NCBI RefSeq assembly: GCF_039541575.1
Contig: NZ_BAABGM010000015.1
Coordinates: 1-64,000, forward strand
Source: Fodinibacter luteus
Lineage (GTDB): Bacteria > Actinomycetota > Actinomycetes > Actinomycetales > Dermatophilaceae
Direction: 5' to 3'
DNA: 64,000 nt
The notes beneath the pieces were generated by a model. The model was not told the origin of the DNA. It made no database searches and saw only the letters and a list, made by a program, of their open reading frames with translations. Both the position numbers and the translations under genes were made by a program. Below, one piece after another: positions 22,352 through 30,303 of this stretch (the first letter of the stretch is position 1; every line of letters begins with the position of its first letter).

Positions 22352-23296
22352 GTGAAGGTCGTCGTCACCGGTGGGGCCGGGTTCATCGGCTCCAACCTCG
22401 GCCGTGAGCTGCTCGCCAGGCCCGACGTCGACGAGGTCGTCGCCCTCGACAACCTCTCCACGGGGCACTGCGCGAATCTCGATGGCACCGGCATCCGGCT
22501 GCACGAGGGCACCATCCTCGACCCCGCCGCCCTCGACGAGGCCTGCGAGGGGGCCGACGCGATCGTGCACCTCGCCGCCCTCCCCTCCGTCCCGCGCTCG
22601 GTGATCGACCCCGTCGCGTCGCACCACGCCAACGCCACCGGCACCCTCGAGGTGCTCCAGGCAGCGCGTCGCGCCGGCAACCTCCACGTCGTCGTCGCGT
22701 CGTCGTCGTCGGTGTACGGCGCGAACCGTGAGCTGCCCAAGCGCGAGGCCATGCGCACCGCCCCCATCTCCCCCTACGCGGTGAGCAAGCAGGCCACCGA
22801 GGCCTACGCGATGTCCTTCGGCCACACCTACGGCCTGCCCACCCTCGCCTTCCGCTTCTTCAACGTCTACGGTCCGCTCCAGGCCGCCGGCCACGCGTAT
22901 GCGGCGGTGATCCCCAACTTCGTCGACGCAGCGCTGCGTGGAGTGCCCCTCACCATCCACGGTGACGGCGAGCAGACCCGCGACTTCACCAACGTCGGCA
23001 CCGTCACCCGCGTGCTCGCCGACGCCGTGACCCGCACCGTGACCGACCTCGATCCGGTGAACCTCGCCTTCGGCACCCGCACCTCGCTCAACGCCCTGGT
23101 CGCCGAGCTCGCCGACACCCTCGGCTTCATGCCGGAGGTCGAGCACGTCGACCCGCGGGCCGGCGACGTCCGTGACTCGCAGGCCGACAGCACCCGCCTG
23201 CGCCACCACTTCCCCGACGTCGAGCCGGTGCCGCTGCACGTGGGTCTGCGCCAGACCGTCGACTGGTTCCGCACCCTGCCCGACTACCAGGCCTAG
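22352..23296 (+). CDS. NAD-dependent nucleotide-sugar epimerase (GalE-like)
   Basis: A short-chain dehydrogenase of the extended type with the N-terminal VVVTGGAGFIGSNLGREL nucleotide loop, DNLSTGHCANL, the Ser of SSSSVYG, and the catalytic YxxxK (YAVSK) near residue 145. The family epimerises UDP-glucose or UDP-glucuronate-type donors for polysaccharide synthesis. GTG 22352 is chosen because GGGGGAA lies 8 nt upstream; ATG 22337 is the alternative. The O-antigen-ligase-like gene follows after 4 nt. Confidence 0.82.
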   Translation: MKVVVTGGAGFIGSNLGRELLARPDVDEVVALDNLSTGHCANLDGTGIRLHEGTILDPAALDEACEGADAIVHLAALPSVPRSVIDPVASHHANATGTLEVLQAARRAGNLHVVVASSSSVYGANRELPKREAMRTAPISPYAVSKQATEAYAMSFGHTYGLPTLAFRFFNVYGPLQAAGHAYAAVIPNFVDAALRGVPLTIHGDGEQTRDFTNVGTVTRVLADAVTRTVTDLDPVNLAFGTRTSLNALVAELADTLGFMPEVEHVDPRAGDVRDSQADSTRLRHHFPDVEPVPLHVGLRQTVDWFRTLPDYQA

Positions 23297-23300
23297 GCCC

Positions 23301-24320
23301 GTGCGGCGGACGCTCCCCCACCTGGACATCGCCGAGCGGGTCGGTGTCGTCCTCGTCCTGGCGTCCATCGCGTGGTCAGTCATCGCCTCGCTGCTCGCCG
23401 GCCGGATGCCGTCACTCACCTCGCCCTACGTGCTCGCCCCCGTGGTGCTCGCGGGCGGCGTCGGGCTGGGCCGGCTCGTCGCCACGCGCGCCCGGAGCGA
23501 GCACGTCGTGGCCGCCCTGGTCGTCGTGACGACGGTGCTCTACCTCGGGGTCATCTGGACCGACGGGCCCGCCAAGCGCCCCACCGCCTACGCGAACGCG
23601 AACGCCGCGGTGGCCGTGCAGGTCATCGGCCTCGCCGGGCTGGCGATGCTCGGGGCCGACCGCACCCGGCGCGTCGTCCTCTGGCTCACTGCGGCCGGGG
23701 CGGTCGCGGTCATCGACGCCAACGCCTCTCGCGCTGCCTTCGTCGTCGCGGTGCCGCTGCTGGCCGCGATCGCCCTGATGGCGTGGCACCCGGCTCGCCG
23801 GCGCGCCTGGGCGCTGGCCCTGGGGGCGGTCTCGATGCTCGTGGCAGCGGGGTGCATCCTCGTCCTCGCGTCCCGCCCCTCCTGGCCCGCCCCGGTGTCG
23901 AGAGGGCTGGACCCCACCCGCAACCAGCTCTGGCACGACGCGCTGAACCTGTGGCGACAGCACCCGGTCACCGGGGGCGGGCCCGGGTCGTTCGAGGACT
24001 ACAGTGCGCTCGCCAAGGACGCCGACACGGTGGCCGCCCACTCCTCCCTCCTGCAGGTCGGCTCCGAGACAGGCATCGTGGGCGCCGTGCTGCTCGGCCT
24101 GCTCACCCTGACCGGCCTCGCCATCGCCGCTCGGGGGGCCGCTCCGTATACCGTGGTGGGCGCCGCCGCCTGGACCGCGCTCGGCCTGCATTCCCTCGGC
24201 GACCACCTGCTCGAGTACGCGCCGATCGTCATCGCCGCGGGGATGGCGCTCGGGTGGGCCGGCGCGAGCCGTTCAGAAGAGCTCGACGTCTCCGAGGGTG
24301 AGCGTCCAGTCCCCGGGTGA
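23301..24320 (+). CDS. O-antigen-ligase-like polytopic membrane protein
   Basis: About 339 residues with roughly nine hydrophobic helices. The Wzy_C-type signature lies between helices: SRGLDPTRNQLWHDALNLWRQHPVTGGGPGSFEDY, followed by AHSSLLQVGSETGIVGAVLLG, which includes the conserved His. Such proteins join or polymerise glycans on lipid carriers outside the membrane. It begins at GTG 23301, just after the epimerase. Its last 48 nt overlap the convergent acetyltransferase gene. Confidence 0.75.
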   Translation: MRRTLPHLDIAERVGVVLVLASIAWSVIASLLAGRMPSLTSPYVLAPVVLAGGVGLGRLVATRARSEHVVAALVVVTTVLYLGVIWTDGPAKRPTAYANANAAVAVQVIGLAGLAMLGADRTRRVVLWLTAAGAVAVIDANASRAAFVVAVPLLAAIALMAWHPARRRAWALALGAVSMLVAAGCILVLASRPSWPAPVSRGLDPTRNQLWHDALNLWRQHPVTGGGPGSFEDYSALAKDADTVAAHSSLLQVGSETGIVGAVLLGLLTLTGLAIAARGAAPYTVVGAAAWTALGLHSLGDHLLEYAPIVIAAGMALGWAGASRSEELDVSEGERPVPG

Positions 24321-25262
24321 CGGCGGGGATGCCGCGAGCGCTCGCGTCGTAAGCAGCGGCCCCTGACCCGGCAGGGGCAGCAGCCCCGCCGAAGGGCCGG
24401 TGCGCAGCCCGATCGCGTAGTCGGCGCCGGTCTCCTTGAGCATCCGGCGCACCAGGGCGATGCCGGTGCGGCGGTCGGGGACGAGCTGCTCGACGACCGC
24501 GGCCTCCACGGCATCCCCGCGGCGCCGGAGCCGGAAGACGATGCCGCCCTGCGCGGGGTCGTGGTGCGAGGCCAGCATCAGCCGGTAGTGCAGCGGCGCG
24601 AAGGACGTTCGCCAGGCGAGGTACTCGGGGGTGCGGTCGGTGCGGAACCCCGTGCTCGGCGCGTGCTCGAGCAGCGCCGCGGCGACGGCCCAGTCGGCAA
24701 GCGCCTCCCCCGCGTCGAGCCCGGCGTGCGTCGGCTGCGACCACAGGTCGGCGGGAACCCTCGAGGTGAGCATCCGCTGGGCCGAGCGGGGGCCGGCGGG
24801 CAGCACCCCCACCGGGAGCCGCCGAGCGAGGCTCCAGCCCATCTTCAGGTAGCCGGGGCGGCTCTGGTCGTTGGGGGTGTTGAACACGATTCCATCGCCG
24901 GCCAGGGTCAGCTCGGCGACGCCGCGCAGGGTGAGGGTGCGGAAGATGCCCTGGCCCTGGTATGCCGGGTCGGTGGCGGTGTCGACGGCGCGCACCGCGC
25001 GCACCACCCGGCCGGTGTCGTCGAGGAACCTCCAGCGCAGGAAGGTGCGGTAGCCGACCAGGGCTCCCTCGTGCAGCGCCATCCACGCCGGCGACACCCC
25101 GAACGCGTTCTCATGATGCTTCCAGCGGAAGAACTCCTCGTTGGGGTCCTCGTCGTGCCACCCGAGGGTGGCCCGGAACAGGTGCAGGACGGCGGGTTCG
25201 TCGTCCGGGCGCGCCGGGCGGATCTCGAGGTCGAGGCGGGCCCTGGGTGTCGGGGTGCTCAC
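24273..25262 (-). CDS. GNAT-type acyltransferase
   Basis: The 329-residue protein has the acetyl-CoA loop motif YQGQGIFRTLTLRG near residue 95 and the usual GNAT order (EIRPARPDDEPAVLHLFRATLGW at the start). The C-terminal half resembles the second domain of large GNAT proteins in polysaccharide loci. The GTG start overlaps the stop of the asparagine-synthase-like gene (GTGA), so the two are co-translated and may act on the same sugar (amidation and acylation). The substrate cannot be read from sequence. Confidence 0.72.
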   Translation of the reverse strand: MSTPTPRARLDLEIRPARPDDEPAVLHLFRATLGWHDEDPNEEFFRWKHHENAFGVSPAWMALHEGALVGYRTFLRWRFLDDTGRVVRAVRAVDTATDPAYQGQGIFRTLTLRGVAELTLAGDGIVFNTPNDQSRPGYLKMGWSLARRLPVGVLPAGPRSAQRMLTSRVPADLWSQPTHAGLDAGEALADWAVAAALLEHAPSTGFRTDRTPEYLAWRTSFAPLHYRLMLASHHDPAQGGIVFRLRRRGDAVEAAVVEQLVPDRRTGIALVRRMLKETGADYAIGLRTGPSAGLLPLPGQGPLLTTRALAASPPSPGDWTLTLGDVELF

Positions 25263-27178
25263 GAGGTGGTTCCGTCCAGCCAGGCCTGGAGCATGAGCAC
25301 CGTCCACAGCGCGTAGTCGTGGTTGCGCTGGCCCGAGTCGTGCTCCGCCAGGGCCCGGGTGATCGGCTCGGGGCGGAGCAGGCCTTGCCGTCGCAGCCGG
25401 TCGGGGGCGAGCAGGTCGTGAGACCACTGCCGCAGCGGGCCGCGCAGCCAGTCGGCGAGCGGTGGGTCGAAGCCGACCTTGGGTCGGTCCCACAGCTCTG
25501 GGGGCACGTACTGACCGAGCACTTGGCGCACCAGCCACTTGCCCTGTCCGTCACGCACCTTGGCGCGCTCCGGCATCCGCCACGTGAGCTCGACGAACCG
25601 GTGGTCGAGGAAGGGCACGCGCACCTCGAGGGCGACGGCCATGCTGGCGCGGTCGACCTTGACGAGCATGTCGTCGGGCAGGGTGCGCTGCTGGTCGGCG
25701 AGCATCATCCGGGCCAGCGGCGTAGCGCCGACGAGCCCGGCCTCGGGGGGCGCGGAGGGCGGCGCGGAGGGCGGCGGCGGGTCGGTCATAAGCGTCGCCG
25801 GGTCCCACTGGGTGGCGAGCACGGCGTAGGCACCCATCGGGTCGTCTGCGGCGAGCACCCCGGCGAGCTTGTGCGCCTTGGTGCCCACCGCGGGGGTCCG
25901 TCCGGGGACGGCGCGGGCGAGCCGGTCCCAGCCGGCAGGGCTCGTCGTCGTGAGGGCGTGAGCGGCGCCGCGCCGCACCGGCCCCGGCAGCGTGAGCAGC
26001 CGGGAGAGGCCGCCCTGCGCCACCTTGTAGCGGTTGTAGCCGCCGAGCAGCTCATCGGCGCCGTCGCCGCTGAGGCAGACCGTCACGTGCTGGCGTGCGG
26101 CGGCGCAGAGCAGGGCGGTCGGCACGCCCGAGGGGTCGGCGAACGGCTCGTCGTAGAGGCGCGCCGCCCGCGACGCGAGGTCGAGGGGGTCGAGGTCGGC
26201 CAGGGGCAGCGTGGTGTGCTCGGTGCCCAGGTGGCGCGCGACAGCGGCTGCGGCGACGGACTCGTCGCCCTCGCCACCCACGGCGACGGTGAAGGTGCGC
26301 ACGGGCTGGGTGCTCACGGCCTGGGCGAGGGCGACGATGGTGGAGGAGTCAACTCCCCCGGACAGGAAGGTGCCGACCGGCACGTCCGCCTCGAGCCGTC
26401 GGTGCACGGACTCGCGCAGGGCCGTGTCGGCCAGCCGCACGAGCTCGCGGTCGTCCAGCTCGAGGGGGTCGGCCAGGCCCGAGGCCGCGACGCCGGCCAG
26501 TGACCAGTACGGGACGGGCTCTGGCACCGAGGTCGGGCCGGTGACCCGCACGGTGCAGCCGGCCGGCAGCTTGCGGATGCCGGGGAGGATCGAGAGCGGC
26601 GCTGGCACGAAGCCGTGGCGCAGGTACTCGGCCAGCGCCTGTGGGTCGGGGGTGGTGCCGACCTGCGGCAGTCGCCGGATCGCGCCGAGCTCGGAGGCGA
26701 CCGCGAACGCGTCGCCCACCCGGCCGTAGTAGAGCGGCTTCTCCCCCAATCGGTCGCGGGCGAGCACGAGCACGCGGTCGCGGCGGTCCCAGGCGGCCAG
26801 GGCGAACATCCCGTCGACGGCGGCTACGGCGGCCTCGGGCCCGGTTCGGGCGATCAGCTCGAGGAGCACCTCGGTGTCGGAGTGCCCGCGGAACGCGACC
26901 CCCTCACCCTGGAGCCGGCGACGGTGGTGGGCGTGGTCGTAGATCTCGCCGTTGAGCACGAGCACCCACCGGCCGTCCGCGGAGGTCATCGGCTGATGAC
27001 CGGCCGCGGAGAGGTCGACGATCGACAGTCGGCGGTGCCCCAGGGCGACACCGGCGCCTTCGTCGAGCCAGCGCCCGTGGTCGTCGGGCCCGCGGTGGGC
27101 GACGGCGGCCGACAGGGCGTCCAGGTCGTCGCCGAGGTCGCGACCCACTGGTGCGAGCAGGCCGACCAGACCGCACAT
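25259..27178 (-). CDS. glutamine-dependent asparagine-synthase-like amidotransferase
   Basis: About 639 residues. The N-terminus MCGLVGLLAP supplies the catalytic Cys of a class II glutaminase, with HRGPDD and GHRRLSIVDLS. The synthetase domain has the ATP loop LSGGVDSSTIVAL and later CLSGDGADELLGGYNRYK. Because the glutaminase Cys is intact it is a true amidotransferase, unlike many lasso cyclases that lost this activity. In polysaccharide loci such enzymes amidate uronic acids; the dehydrogenase at 48248-49540 could supply one. Start ATG 27178 is divergent from a glycosyltransferase gene. Confidence 0.85.
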   Translation of the reverse strand: MCGLVGLLAPVGRDLGDDLDALSAAVAHRGPDDHGRWLDEGAGVALGHRRLSIVDLSAAGHQPMTSADGRWVLVLNGEIYDHAHHRRRLQGEGVAFRGHSDTEVLLELIARTGPEAAVAAVDGMFALAAWDRRDRVLVLARDRLGEKPLYYGRVGDAFAVASELGAIRRLPQVGTTPDPQALAEYLRHGFVPAPLSILPGIRKLPAGCTVRVTGPTSVPEPVPYWSLAGVAASGLADPLELDDRELVRLADTALRESVHRRLEADVPVGTFLSGGVDSSTIVALAQAVSTQPVRTFTVAVGGEGDESVAAAAVARHLGTEHTTLPLADLDPLDLASRAARLYDEPFADPSGVPTALLCAAARQHVTVCLSGDGADELLGGYNRYKVAQGGLSRLLTLPGPVRRGAAHALTTTSPAGWDRLARAVPGRTPAVGTKAHKLAGVLAADDPMGAYAVLATQWDPATLMTDPPPPSAPPSAPPEAGLVGATPLARMMLADQQRTLPDDMLVKVDRASMAVALEVRVPFLDHRFVELTWRMPERAKVRDGQGKWLVRQVLGQYVPPELWDRPKVGFDPPLADWLRGPLRQWSHDLLAPDRLRRQGLLRPEPITRALAEHDSGQRNHDYALWTVLMLQAWLDGTTS

Positions 27179-27260
27179 GAGCGTCCCCTCGTGTCGCTGG
27201 GTGGCCCGCACCCTGGGCCGGCCGCTGAGTATACGTTCCGGGCTGGGGCAGAATCGGGCC

Positions 27261-28394
27261 ATGCCCCCCCACGAGGTCCCTCCGAATGCTCCCATCCGGG
27301 TGCTGTGGCTGATCAAGGGGCTGGGGCCCGGCGGTGCCGAGCAGCTGCTCGTGTCATCGGCGCGGGTGGCCGACCACACCCGCTTCTCCTACCGGGTGGC
27401 CTACGTTCGCCCGGACAAGGACCAGCTGGTCCCCCGGCTGGCCGAGTGGGGGGTGCCGGCCACGCTGATCGGGGCCGGGCCGCGCGGGCAGCTCTGGTGG
27501 CCGTGGCGCCTGCGCGCTCTGATGCGGGAGGTGGACACCGTGCACGCGCACTCCCCGCTGCTGGCCGGGGTGGCCCGGCTGGTGGCCCGGACGATCCCCG
27601 CGCGTGAACGCCCGGTGACGGTGTCGACCGAGCACAACGTGTGGGGCAACTTCTCGCGGTCCACTCGCCTGCTCAACGCCATGACAGCCGGTCTGGATCG
27701 GCACCGTTGGGCGGTCTCGAACGAGGTGCGCAGCTCTATGTGGCGCAGCCGCCAGGGAGGAGCTGAGGTGCTTGTCCACGGCATCGTGCAGAGCGACACC
27801 CAGCCCCCCGCAGGTACCCGGGAGCGGGTTCGGCGCGAGCTGGGTGTCTCTGAGGATGCCGTTGTGGCCATCACGGTGGCCAACCTGCGACGGGAGAAGG
27901 ACTACCCGAACCTGCTGCACGCGGCGCAGTTGGCGCTTCGCGAGGAGCCGAGCCTGGTGGTGCTCGCGGTGGGCCAGGGGCCGCTGGCGGACGAGGTCGA
28001 GGACCTGCACCGGCAGCTGACTCTCGGCGATAGCGTCAGGCTGCTCGGCTACCGCACCGACGTTCCCGACCTGCTGGCGGCCAGCGACCTGTTCGTCCTG
28101 GCGTCATCGTCGGAGGGGCTGCCCGTCTCGATCATGGAGGCGATGACAGCCGGGCTTCCCGTCGTCGCCACCGCCGTCGGCGGGGTCCCGGAGGCCGTCA
28201 CCGAGGGTGAGACGGGCCTTCTCGTACGAGCGCACGACCCGAAGGCCCTTGCGGAGGCGATGGTTGCCCTCGCACGGAATCGGCTGCTGCGGGACCGGAT
28301 GGCCGCAGCAGCCCGCCAACGCAGCACGATCTACGACATCCGAACCGCAGTTGAAGCGCAGGAACGGTTCTACGCGACGCTGGTGCCCGCGTGA
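27261..28394 (+). CDS. family 4 glycosyltransferase
   Basis: The 377-residue GT-B enzyme has the GGAEQLL donor loop at the N-terminus (WLIKGLGPGGAEQ) and the retaining GT4 signature near the C-terminus (ASSSEGLPVSIMEAMTAGLPVVATAVGGVPEAV). EHNVW and VANLRREKDYPNLL also fit. It adds a sugar to a lipid-linked glycan at the cytoplasmic membrane face. ATG 27261 is taken as the start; TATACG (27230-27235) is a possible -10. The PqqD-like gene 28391 overlaps its stop. Confidence 0.85.
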   Translation: MPPHEVPPNAPIRVLWLIKGLGPGGAEQLLVSSARVADHTRFSYRVAYVRPDKDQLVPRLAEWGVPATLIGAGPRGQLWWPWRLRALMREVDTVHAHSPLLAGVARLVARTIPARERPVTVSTEHNVWGNFSRSTRLLNAMTAGLDRHRWAVSNEVRSSMWRSRQGGAEVLVHGIVQSDTQPPAGTRERVRRELGVSEDAVVAITVANLRREKDYPNLLHAAQLALREEPSLVVLAVGQGPLADEVEDLHRQLTLGDSVRLLGYRTDVPDLLAASDLFVLASSSEGLPVSIMEAMTAGLPVVATAVGGVPEAVTEGETGLLVRAHDPKALAEAMVALARNRLLRDRMAAAARQRSTIYDIRTAVEAQERFYATLVPA

Positions 28395-28759
28395 GTGAGG
28401 AAGGGCCCGGCGCCAGCGATACTGGGCCGGTGGAACGGCAGCCACATAATCCGACATACCAAGTTCCGGGCAACATCGCCTGGGTCGATGGTGCAGACTT
28501 CGGGATGGCCGAGGAGCTCTATCTCACGGTTGTCCCGGACGGCCAGACCGTGCTGCTCAAGGGTACCGCCCGCATGATCTGGATCGTCGCCTCGGAAGGC
28601 GGGAGCGTGGTGGATGAGGTTGCACAGCTTGTGGCGCGCCCGCCCGCCGAGATCGAGGATCAGGTTGGCACGTTCTTAGCCGACCTGACAAACCGCGGCC
28701 TGCTGGCGGAGCGCCAAGTGCGATGGCCGTCGATCACGATGCCTCCAGGGTTGGACTGA
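28391..28759 (+). CDS. PqqD-like protein 3
   Basis: A 122-residue protein with a PqqD core: LTVVPDGQTVLLKGTARMIWIVA, VVDEVAQLVARPPAEIEDQVGTFLADLTNRGLLAE. A ~30-residue N-terminal extension and a short C-terminal tail are extra. GTG 28391 overlaps the stop of the glycosyltransferase gene, so it is coupled to a sugar enzyme rather than to a peptide-modifying enzyme. This coupling of PqqD folds to glycan genes recurs in the locus. Confidence 0.75.
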   Translation: MSEEGPGASDTGPVERQPHNPTYQVPGNIAWVDGADFGMAEELYLTVVPDGQTVLLKGTARMIWIVASEGGSVVDEVAQLVARPPAEIEDQVGTFLADLTNRGLLAERQVRWPSITMPPGLD

Positions 28760-29226
28760 AGCCGATGGGCGTTGAACAGCCGAGCAGTGGAGTAGTCGGG
28801 CGCCTGCCACAGCGGCAGGTTGATCACCGGGACCTCAACCAGGACACCCTTGGGGTTCTGCGGCAGGTAGGCGACGACTGGGTGCACGTCAGAATCAGCG
28901 TGATAGAAGACGTCGCCCGACGGCGAAGTTCGGGGGATGTTCACCAGCTGGGGCAGCTCGTCAAGGCTCGTGCGACGCAAGACGCGTCCCAGGCGCGTGA
29001 CCCGCACATCGCCAGTCGCCTCGTACACGCCACTCGCCTCCGCACCGACGTACATCGTGCGGAACTTGCACATCGTGAAGGGACGGCCTCCGAGGCCGAG
29101 GCGCTGCTGGCGGAAGATCACCGGGCCAGGCGAGTCGAGCCTGATCGCGGCCGCCGTGAATGCCATGACGGGCGACAACGCGGCGAGCGCACCCGAGCAG
29201 AGTGCAATGTCGATGACACGCTTCAT
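28760..29226 (-). pseudogene. truncated initiating sugar transferase fused to an unrelated fragment
   Basis: From ATG 29226 the frame encodes a normal start of a bacterial sugar transferase (MKRVIDIALCSGALAALSPV, FRQQRLGLGGRPFTM, FRTMYVGAE, RTSLDELPQLVNI). Right after LVNI (near 28935) the family sequence should continue with a GDMSLVGPRP-like block, which is missing. Instead PRTSPSGDVFYHADSDVHPVV and VLVEVPVINLPLWQAP follow, apparently the end of another gene. Without the second half the enzyme cannot work. An intact sugar transferase exists at 46475-47107. The frame's 3' part overlaps the PqqD-like gene on the other strand. Confidence 0.75.
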
Positions 29227-29478
29227 TCGGAGAAAACGGGTGGTTCGGGCGTCTGTGCCTTGGACCGACGACCGACCCACCTTTGTCCCCCTTGCAGCGC
29301 GCTCCCCCGCGGAGTTTGTTCGCCCTTCGTTGGCCGAGTCCGAGCCGGGGGTGACCTTCGGACCAGTTGGGATCCTAGGGCCAGCGAGTCACGCGACCAA
29401 CTCCTGTTCGAGAACCGGACCGAATGGACCTGATTCTTGCCAATCACTCTCTGATCGAATCGATGTGGTGTAAAGGCC
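29227..29478. other. intergenic region between the truncated transferase and deacetylase genes
   Basis: These 252 bases are visibly less GC-rich than the surroundings and contain no convincing gene. They may be scar sequence left by the rearrangement that truncated the sugar transferase gene. Confidence 0.4.
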
Positions 29479-30303
29479 CTAACCGCGGAGGCCAGCGGCC
29501 TTTCCCAGCCGCACGAGCCCGGCGTACGCCCGTTCTGGGCCGAGCCTCCCAACCAACTTTGTTGCGAAGAACACATCGGGGTCAGACTGCCGCACCGGGA
29601 CCCGCCTGAGCCGCAGGGGGTCGGCGCCCGGCAAATTGCGCCCGAGCTCGCCAGACGAAGCGCTCCGAAACCGTGATCCAAGCGCGGTCTCCATCGTCGG
29701 GACGGGGATGCCCCACGGATAGGTGAAGTGCCTCGGCGTCAGTCCGAGGTGCCGCTCGACGGCCGAGGTGCATGCGTCCAGCTCGTCCTCGGTCAGGCGC
29801 TCCGGCGGGACGTGGTGGTGCGTGTGATTCCCCACGGTGCACAGGCCCGAGTCGACCATCTCGGCGAGCTGTGCCCACGACATGCCCCTGCCGGCGGCCC
29901 CTTTGGCCGTCGAGGCCTCCCAGACCATCGTCTGCGCGACGTAGCCGGAGGCCAGGTAGACGGTGAAGGGCAGCTGCCGCTGCCGGAGCAGTGGCCAGGC
30001 ATTGGCATGAACATCCTCGAAACCGTCGTCGAAGGTGAGCACGACGCTCGGGCTCGGGTCGCCGGCATCCAGCCGGTCGAGCGCCGTGTCGAGCGACACC
30101 ACCTCGTGGCCGTCGAGCTGCTCGACCTGCCTGGCGAAGGCTGCGGTGGGCAGGTCCAGCTCATCCCGCGTGCCACCGCCGATGCGGTGGTAGATGAGGA
30201 GGGTCGCCCCCTGCGCAGGGGTATCGCGGCCGATGGCGGCCAGCCCGGACTTGAGACGCGTCCGCGCACTCGGGCGTTCAGCGCCTCGTCGCTCCGCCGC
30301 CAA
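29479..30303 (-). CDS. polysaccharide deacetylase (NodB domain)
   Basis: The 274-residue protein carries the NodB metal and catalytic motifs: LTFDDGFEDVH near residue 90 and the HTHHHVP metal site (H-x-H/H) near 160. It has no clear signal peptide. Family members remove N-acetyl groups from polymer sugars. The first codon read here is TTG 30303, overlapping the upstream gene by 26 nt, with a weak GAGG upstream. It follows the Wzy-like gene on the same strand and probably belongs to the same transcript as the BY-kinase. Confidence 0.8.
   Translation of the reverse strand: MAAERRGAERPSARTRLKSGLAAIGRDTPAQGATLLIYHRIGGGTRDELDLPTAAFARQVEQLDGHEVVSLDTALDRLDAGDPSPSVVLTFDDGFEDVHANAWPLLRQRQLPFTVYLASGYVAQTMVWEASTAKGAAGRGMSWAQLAEMVDSGLCTVGNHTHHHVPPERLTEDELDACTSAVERHLGLTPRHFTYPWGIPVPTMETALGSRFRSASSGELGRNLPGADPLRLRRVPVRQSDPDVFFATKLVGRLGPERAYAGLVRLGKAAGLRG

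Noticed and set aside
19349..27178. Lasso-peptide biosynthetic cluster
   Set aside because: No B2-type protease and no precursor were found, the AsnB-like protein retains the glutaminase Cys, and the genes are spread among glycan genes on both strands.
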